In this document: positions 16,369 through 21,054 of the stretch, piece after piece
How positions within the stretch are numbered: the first letter of the stretch is position 1
Layout of the letters: each line of letters starts with the position of its first letter
Source of the DNA: a virus
IMG/VR virus record: IMGVR_UViG_3300025585_000200
Coordinates: 1-21,054 of that record
DNA length: 21,054 nt
Direction: 5' to 3' (one strand)
Position numbers and translations under genes: made by a program
The notes under the pieces: model-generated
Told to the model about the DNA's origin: nothing
Database searches by the model: none
The model's input: only the letters and a program-made list of their open reading frames with translations

Positions 16369-17931
16369 ATGTCTTTATCTTCAGTCACCTACACAGGTAA
16401 TGGTGTATTGGCGACATACTCGTATGCCAATATTGATCTATTAGATGATGATTTGGTTACATACGCCTCTCAACTCCGTGTGTATGTTGACAATACTCTT
16501 CAGGTTTTAAATACCGCATACACTGTATCTGTTATTAATCAGAACATCACTTTCCAAGCAGGATACATTCCTGCGTCAAACACAGTCATAAAGATTTCTC
16601 GGTTTACAAAGAGTGATGATAGGTATATCAACTATACCAATTCTACAAACATTACCGCATCAATTCTTAACACAGATGCAAAACAATTGTTCTTCCTGAC
16701 CCAAGAAGCAATTGACTTGCGTGATGATGCAATGGTTCTCAATAACGAAGATAAGTGGGAAGGTAGAGGCAAGACCATTACCAATATCGGACCTGCTTCA
16801 GATGCAACCGATGCTGTCAACTTGGGACAATTAACTGCTGCTATCACCGGTACATTACCAAGTACATTGGGAACTAAAGGTTATACGACATATACAGGTG
16901 ATGGTTCTACTACCGATTATACCTTACCGAGTGAAGCAATTGGTCTTGCAGCAAAAGATATTGAAATATTCGTAAGCGGTGTAAAGCAATCTCCAACATC
17001 TGCATATACCATAACAGGAGACACTGTTTCCTTTTCTCCTGCTCTTGACAATGGAGTAGTTGCTGAAGTTTATTATAATAAGGGAACTGTTCCTGCTGCC
17101 TTTGGTGCTGATGCTGTGACCGAATCAATGATTCAGGACAGAGCAGTAAATAACGAAAAGATTGATGCTACTGGAGAAACTACCAATCATGTTCTCCGTG
17201 TAACCAATTCTCCATCAGGTCAAGTTGATTGGGGAACTATTCCCGCTTCAACCATCAGCGACTTTGATACTCAAGTTCGTACCAGTCGTTTGGATCAGAT
17301 GGCAACCCCAACCAGTGATATCAATCTAGGAAGTCGTAAGATAACAAACCTTGACACTCCGGCATCAAATAATGATGCTGCAAATAAAGTTTATGTTGAT
17401 ACAAAAGCAAAGGTTCAACAATCAACCCTTTTAACTGCGAATAGAACATATTCAGGAATAACATTTCTTTCTGGACTTGGTTCTTATCCAATTCACGGAC
17501 AGAAAGGTACATTTACTTTTAGCAATTTAAGTACAATAAATTCGTGTAATATATCAATACCAATCTTTACGGGTATGAATGGTATTAATAATAATTCAAC
17601 CGCTCCTAGCGGTAAAGCATCCATTGTTTATGTAAATTTTGATATTAACTTTGCTGCTGGAGTAACCTATGTGGTTCTATCTCCAGATTATGTAACCTAT
17701 GGATTAGACACAAATAATAATTTTAATTCTGCTGTTTATGGTGCATTTGTATGCATTGCAACTTTAACAGGAAATCAAATAATATTTGAAATAAGGAAAT
17801 GGAACTGGAATACTAATAATTATCATTTATATTGGAATGGTGCGGTATCTGGTCAATCTCCACAGAATCCTGTTTATTTGCTAACATATGGTACAGAACC
17901 CGCTTGGATTGCAACAGCAATTGGAACTTAA
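16369..17931 (+). CDS. Tail fibre protein (T7 gp17-like N-terminal domain)
   Basis: 520 residues. Residues 1-150 fit the T7 tail-fibre N-terminal domain that attaches to the tail: TYTGNG, LRVYVDN, TAYTV, VIKISRFT, then SILNTDAKQLFFLTQEAIDL. A linker motif (ITNIGPASDATDAVNLGQL) follows. Residues 172-236 repeat the same beta-domain pattern (TYTGDG, IEIFVSG, SAYTI, VSFSPAL). A second linker motif (KITNLDTPASNNDAANKVYVD) ends near 344. The remaining ~175 residues form a different, Asn-rich domain that is probably the receptor-binding tip; its DNA is visibly more AT-rich. The start has AAAGGA 9 bases upstream. The protein decides which cells are bound. Confidence 0.9.
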   Translation: MSLSSVTYTGNGVLATYSYANIDLLDDDLVTYASQLRVYVDNTLQVLNTAYTVSVINQNITFQAGYIPASNTVIKISRFTKSDDRYINYTNSTNITASILNTDAKQLFFLTQEAIDLRDDAMVLNNEDKWEGRGKTITNIGPASDATDAVNLGQLTAAITGTLPSTLGTKGYTTYTGDGSTTDYTLPSEAIGLAAKDIEIFVSGVKQSPTSAYTITGDTVSFSPALDNGVVAEVYYNKGTVPAAFGADAVTESMIQDRAVNNEKIDATGETTNHVLRVTNSPSGQVDWGTIPASTISDFDTQVRTSRLDQMATPTSDINLGSRKITNLDTPASNNDAANKVYVDTKAKVQQSTLLTANRTYSGITFLSGLGSYPIHGQKGTFTFSNLSTINSCNISIPIFTGMNGINNNSTAPSGKASIVYVNFDINFAAGVTYVVLSPDYVTYGLDTNNNFNSAVYGAFVCIATLTGNQIIFEIRKWNWNTNNYHLYWNGAVSGQSPQNPVYLLTYGTEPAWIATAIGT

Positions 17932-17946
17932 TAAAGGAAAACAATA

Positions 17947-18630
17947 ATGTCAAAGACACAAGTATTACCATCTTATATTGACTTTACTGGTGCATCCAGT
18001 GGACAAGTTCTATCATATAACGGGACTGAAGTAGTTTATATTACACCAAAGACCATCGCCAATGATACCACATGGGCAGCAAAAGGAGATCTGATTGTCG
18101 GTACTGCAAACGATACCGCAGTAGTTCTCTCTTCATCTGCTGTAAATAATCAAGCATTGGTTGTGGATACAACAACACAAACTGGTTTGAAATGGACAAC
18201 TCTTACTACTGCTGCAAAACAGGAAACAAAAGTTGTCAATACATCTACAAGTACCACCCAAGCATTCTATGAAACATCTGCTTTCTCGTTTGTAGTAGGA
18301 CAATGCTTCATTGAATATCTAAATGGTACATCCGCTACCGCAGTTCCTCTTGCTTCGGCATGGGTCAATCTGCGTTCCTATACGGGAACAAAGACAGCAA
18401 ATGTTACCGATAGATATTCTGGTGTATTCGGAACATCTTCAGGTGCTGCTTGCTATTGGAAGTGTGAAAGAAATACCAACGGTACAATCGTCAGAGTCCT
18501 TAGACCTTTCTCTGATGCCAGTGGTGCAAACGGACTTATCTGTACAGGTGGTTTATGTAGTCCTACAAACCTTGACTGGAACACCTCATATCAACTCCGC
18601 ATAACTGCATATGAGGATACCCAATCATGA
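17947..18630 (+). CDS. Second tail fibre-type or tail-associated structural protein
   Basis: 227 residues; AAAGGA lies 8 bases ahead of the ATG, 15 bases after the fibre stop. Residues 41-84 (TWAAKGDLIVGTANDTA, then LVVDTTTQTGLKWTT) carry a motif common in phage fibre and virion-attached proteins (AKGDLIVGTGN.TA...L..D....G..W). The rest is a beta-rich domain with four Cys (near 165-200), probably a globular tip. It may be an accessory fibre, fibre tip or assembly factor working with the protein encoded just upstream. The ATGA overlap with the next gene suggests translational coupling. Confidence 0.75.
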   Translation: MSKTQVLPSYIDFTGASSGQVLSYNGTEVVYITPKTIANDTTWAAKGDLIVGTANDTAVVLSSSAVNNQALVVDTTTQTGLKWTTLTTAAKQETKVVNTSTSTTQAFYETSAFSFVVGQCFIEYLNGTSATAVPLASAWVNLRSYTGTKTANVTDRYSGVFGTSSGAACYWKCERNTNGTIVRVLRPFSDASGANGLICTGGLCSPTNLDWNTSYQLRITAYEDTQS

Positions 18631-18848
18631 TAGCATCTGAAATACTACAGTTCACCATTCTCTGTACTGCATTCTTTGCAGCATGGAAACTGGATGCAAT
18701 TAACCGTACGCTGGGTGAAGTTACCACACAGATATCATATCTCAAAGAAGAAGTCATGGAACTTAAGGAATCATTTAATGATATCAGCAAAAGAGTAGAG
18801 AAAGCAGAAGAAGATCTCAAGAAAATAATCAAACTAGAGGAGAAATAA
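18627..18848 (+). CDS. Small membrane-anchored coiled-coil protein (candidate holin or spanin)
   Basis: 73 residues. One hydrophobic segment at about 4-20 (SEILQFTILCTAFFAAW) is followed by a long amphipathic, strongly charged helix (28-72) with heptad-like spacing. It lies between the fibre genes and the small terminase, the place of the T7 holin gene 17.5, so a lysis role is likely. The layout of one N-terminal span plus a coiled coil is also that of inner-membrane spanins such as Rz, but those are usually about twice as long. Holin is inferred from position, spanin from shape; the sequence alone does not settle it. The ATG overlaps the previous stop (ATGA). Confidence 0.7.
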   Translation: MIASEILQFTILCTAFFAAWKLDAINRTLGEVTTQISYLKEEVMELKESFNDISKRVEKAEEDLKKIIKLEEK

Positions 18849-18849
18849 A

Positions 18850-19074
18850 ATGGATAATAAAGAAGATAAACTACGACTTATGTGGGATATGACTGCTGAT
18901 AGCATCATAGACGCACTACAGAACCCAGAGAGAAACAGTCCGGGTTGGGTTCAATGTGCTCTTCGTTTCTTGCAAGACAATGGTGCAGAGGCATTATCTC
19001 TTCCTAATAACAAGAAGGATCAGATAAATAAATTGTTGCCTTTCCCCAAGTTAACTGAAAGGAAGATAGGTTAA
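18850..19074 (+). CDS. Terminase small subunit (DNA maturase A, T7 gp18-like)
   Basis: 74 residues (T7 gp18 is 89); AGAGGAG lies 8 bases upstream. It is helical and charged, with the pattern ADSIIDALQNPERNSPG, then ALRFLQDNGAEALSLP and INKLLPFPKLTE. The [AL]RFL.DNG...LP and LLPF pieces are typical of small terminase subunits of T7-type phages. The protein recognises the concatemer DNA and passes it to the large subunit. The large subunit begins 1.5 kb downstream, separated by four inserted genes. The stop overlaps the next start (TAATG). Confidence 0.8.
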   Translation: MDNKEDKLRLMWDMTADSIIDALQNPERNSPGWVQCALRFLQDNGAEALSLPNNKKDQINKLLPFPKLTERKIG

Positions 19075-19388
19075 TGATGAATGTACAAACGATTTGTAAG
19101 AATGAAGATCTTTTATTGGGTACTTCAAAGAGTACAGTAACAAAAGTTCTCTCGTTACAGAATTGGGAACAGTCAGTAATGACCGCTCAATTCACATCTA
19201 CTGATGGTCTTGCCACATGCCAATATCAAGGTAGATTACACCCAAGCGCACCATGGGTAAACCTAACTGCAATTGCGTCTGCACCCGGTATAGAATCATT
19301 ACCTAAGGTTCCCGAAGTTAAATTATTATTAGATGGTACTGCGATGTCAGTAGATGCCAAAGTAGATGTATGGATATTCCCTCAATAA
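19074..19388 (+). CDS. Small beta-rich protein, paralog 1 of 3
   Basis: 104 residues, ATG overlapping the TerS stop by one base (TAATG); an alternative ATG lies one codon on. GGAAG is 11 bases upstream. Its core motif QGRLHPSAPWVNL (residues 52-64) and the later PEVKLLLDG (80-88) recur at the same positions in the two following genes. Alternating Val/Thr/Ser residues predict a beta-sandwich. It ends VDVWIFPQ. No signal, membrane or catalytic features are seen. A virion surface protein is possible; function unknown. Confidence 0.75.
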   Translation: MMNVQTICKNEDLLLGTSKSTVTKVLSLQNWEQSVMTAQFTSTDGLATCQYQGRLHPSAPWVNLTAIASAPGIESLPKVPEVKLLLDGTAMSVDAKVDVWIFPQ

Positions 19389-19401
19389 GAAAGGTATTTA
19401 A

Positions 19402-19722
19402 ATGAGAACTCAACGACAAACACAAACAAGAAATAATGGTGAAACAACCACCTATACTTTCCAACTGGATCGTAATCCAAAGAATCCAAAAGTAATGATC
19501 AGTATTGATGTCAGCGGAACTGGTAGTAAAACAACCACCGGTAAAGCAATTAAGGGAAGAATGCATCCAGACGCTCCGTGGGTCACGCTTGCGTCCCCAT
19601 CAAATGCAACTGCCGCAACCATAAATGTTTTCACGACTGTCTGTCCTGAATATCAAATAACGATGGTAAATGGCGGTGGCGTAGGTGTCACTCAAACCCA
19701 TTCAGTAGCAGTTTGCAATTAA
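19402..19722 (+). CDS. Small beta-rich protein, paralog 2 of 3
   Basis: 106 residues with AAAGG about 10 bases upstream of the ATG. KGRMHPDAPWVTL (51-63) and PEYQITMVNGG (82-92) align with paralogs 1 and 3. The first 20 residues are polar (Arg, Gln, Thr, Asn) and unlike those of the neighbours, so the N-terminus may be the variable, attachment or partner-specific part. Otherwise similar in length and predicted fold. Unknown function. Confidence 0.75.
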   Translation: MRTQRQTQTRNNGETTTYTFQLDRNPKNPKVMISIDVSGTGSKTTTGKAIKGRMHPDAPWVTLASPSNATAATINVFTTVCPEYQITMVNGGGVGVTQTHSVAVCN

Positions 19723-19732
19723 GGAGAAATAA

Positions 19733-20059
19733 ATGAAAGTCAAGAAAAGTTCAGTCATATCTCACCCCACCAGTACCGGTACACTTACGACCGATGCTGT
19801 AAATATGGATCAAGCATCTTATTGTGATGCCCTCACAATCCAGTTATCTTGTAACTCAGCGTATACAGGGACCGTCACGGTACAAGGAAGATACCACCCA
19901 GAACATGATTGGGTTGCTTTAGGTTCAGCGTTAACCGTAAACAGTGCCGCCACCAGAGACCAAATATTTTCAAGGGATTATGCTCCAGAGGTTAGATTGA
20001 GTTCAACCAGATCGTCTGGTGCTGGTGCTGGAACCGTAACCGCTTGGTTCGGTCGCTAA
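19733..20059 (+). CDS. Small beta-rich protein, paralog 3 of 3
   Basis: 108 residues; AAGGAGA is 6 bases ahead of the ATG. QGRYHPEHDWVAL (51-63) and PEVRLSSTRSSG (85-96) match the other two copies; the end GTVTAWFGR parallels the final strand of paralog 1. Spacing between the three genes is 10-13 bases, so they are co-translated from one message. They occupy the interval where T7 carries its Rz/Rz1 lysis genes (18.5/18.7), yet look like structural proteins. Unknown function. Confidence 0.75.
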   Translation: MKVKKSSVISHPTSTGTLTTDAVNMDQASYCDALTIQLSCNSAYTGTVTVQGRYHPEHDWVALGSALTVNSAATRDQIFSRDYAPEVRLSSTRSSGAGAGTVTAWFGR

Positions 20060-20069
20060 GGAGAAATAT

Positions 20070-20606
20070 ATGGAAGAGAAGAAATGTACAAAGTGTGGAA
20101 TAGAGAAACCACTAAGTGAGTTTTATAGTAAGCGTACCCAATGTAAAGAGTGTGTTAGAAAATGCGTCACTAAATACGCAAAAGAAAATCCTGAAAAGAT
20201 CAAAGAAAATAATGCAAGATGGCGCAAAGAAAACTATGAAAGAAAACAAACAATGGATCAAGAATGCTATAAACGCAATCCACAAAAGTACAAAGACTCT
20301 GCAAAGAAATGGGCAAAGGAAAATCCTGAAGATAGAAAAAGAATTCTTTGGTTTAATAAATATAAAGGAACTTATGACCAGTGGGAAGATTATAGAACAG
20401 CGACCCATTGCTCTTGTTGTGGTGTAGAGTTCACGGATAAGAATAAGAAATGTCAAGATCACAATCACGACACTGGAGAAGTCCGAGATGTTATTTGTAG
20501 ATTCTGCAATGACATTGAAGGTAAAGTAAAAGATCATCCAGAAAGATTAATCCACATGATGGGATACTTACTAAAATGGCAGACGAAGACTATTATAGAG
20601 AAATAA
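20070..20606 (+). CDS. Endonuclease VII-type HNH nuclease with N-terminal zinc finger
   Basis: 178 residues; AAGGAG is 8 bases upstream. An N-terminal zinc-binding motif C6-x2-C9 ... C25-x2-C28 (CTKCGIEKPLSEFYSKRTQCKEC) is followed by a basic repetitive helix region (KENPEK, KENYER, KENPED; 38-90). The nuclease core repeats the layout of the gene at 3400: C114-x2-C117, D130-H131-N132-H133 (CQDHNHDTGE) and C143-x2-C146-N147 (CRFCNDIEG). The zinc finger probably gives DNA specificity. The gene is inserted directly before the large terminase gene and overlaps its start by 31 bases. Probably a homing nuclease, though help with packaging or DNA branch removal cannot be excluded. Confidence 0.9.
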   Translation: MEEKKCTKCGIEKPLSEFYSKRTQCKECVRKCVTKYAKENPEKIKENNARWRKENYERKQTMDQECYKRNPQKYKDSAKKWAKENPEDRKRILWFNKYKGTYDQWEDYRTATHCSCCGVEFTDKNKKCQDHNHDTGEVRDVICRFCNDIEGKVKDHPERLIHMMGYLLKWQTKTIIEK

Positions 20607-21054
20607 GAGACGACTTCAGGAATTTCCTCTGCGTTGTTTGGGACGCACTAAGTTTACCTCAACCCGCATTAGTACAGTACGACATTGCTGATTACCTTCA
20701 GAACGGTGGTGATAGAGTAATGGTGCAGGCAATGCGTGGGTGTGGTAAAAGTTATATCACCAGTGCCTATTGTGTGTGGTTATTATACAGAGATCCTAAT
20801 ACCACAATCATTTCTATGTCTGCCGTACAAAACCGTGCTCGTGAGTTCATCAGACTCTGTAGAAGAATTATAGACAGTGTAGACTTTCTCAGTCACTTGA
20901 TACCAGATGTAGAAGATAGAGATGGTGCTGATCGCTTTGATGTGGGTGCAAGATCTAGACCAGACAAGAACCCATCGGTTGCTGCTTATGGAATCAAGTC
21001 TATGATCACGGGTGCTCACTGTGATATTATTGTTGCAGATGATATTGAGATTCC
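20576..21054 (+). CDS. Terminase large subunit, N-terminal part (T7 gp19-like)
   Basis: The frame runs off the window end, giving 159 residues. The ATPase motifs are clear: Walker A at 53-59 (MRGCGKS) in VMVQAMRGCGKSYITSAY, an adenine/coupling stretch (TTIISMSAVQNRAREF) and Walker B at 149-158 (CDIIVADDIE). This is the motor that drives DNA into the procapsid; the nuclease domain lies beyond the window. ATG 20576 is the first ATG after an in-frame TAA at 20522. It has only a weak GGGA 11 bases upstream and overlaps the preceding nuclease gene by 31 bases, so initiation may depend on coupling with that gene. Confidence 0.92.
   Translation, partial: MADEDYYREIRDDFRNFLCVVWDALSLPQPALVQYDIADYLQNGGDRVMVQAMRGCGKSYITSAYCVWLLYRDPNTTIISMSAVQNRAREFIRLCRRIIDSVDFLSHLIPDVEDRDGADRFDVGARSRPDKNPSVAAYGIKSMITGAHCDIIVADDIEI

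Noticed and set aside
20112-20537. 141-codon frame on the - strand opposite the second endonuclease VII gene
   Set aside because: Its Phe/Ile-rich content mirrors the Lys/Glu-rich + strand gene; it is a shadow of real coding sequence.

Overview
The window is a segment of a tailed dsDNA phage genome with the T7-type (short-tailed, podovirus; Autographivirales-like) virion module. All genes are on the + strand, packed tightly, and most have clear AAAGGA/AGGAG ribosome binding sites. By eye the sequence is moderately AT-rich (roughly 35-45 % GC in most stretches I counted). No host gene, integrase, tRNA or CRISPR was seen, so the host cannot be named. A marine podovirus is a plausible guess from the overall look of the proteins, but that is inference only.

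Layout: (1) 1-555, the 3' part of the scaffolding protein gene, followed by two small membrane-protein genes (540-668 and 643-1149) and an HNH endonuclease (1139-1579) lying between scaffold and capsid. (2) 1580-1820, a 241-base non-coding region with a terminator hairpin and a candidate phage promoter, then the major capsid protein (1821-2867), a terminator, a small probable head protein (2945-3325) and a second, strong terminator. (3) 3400-3846, an endonuclease VII-type nuclease whose end overlaps the start of the tail adaptor gene (gp11-like, 3824-4432), then the tail nozzle protein (gp12-like). (4) The three internal virion (ejection) proteins in T7 order: gp14-like, gp15-like and a very large 2003-residue gp16-like protein. 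(5) A 69-base gap with two inverted repeats and the same 10-mer as the capsid gap, then the tail fibre (gp17-like) and a second, smaller fibre-type protein. (6) A small membrane/coiled-coil protein (candidate holin or spanin), the small terminase, three tandem paralogous ~105-residue beta-rich proteins of unknown function, a second endonuclease VII paralog, and the start of the large terminase (20576 to the window end).

Together these genes build the capsid (scaffold, capsid protein, probable decoration protein), the short tail (gp11, gp12, fibres), the DNA-ejection core (gp14-16) and the packaging motor (TerS, TerL). The features that stand out against this standard plan are the three free-standing homing-type nucleases beside capsid, adaptor and terminase genes; the triplicated small protein family between the terminase subunits; a 42-residue nested membrane gene; and the insulated, separately terminated capsid transcription unit.
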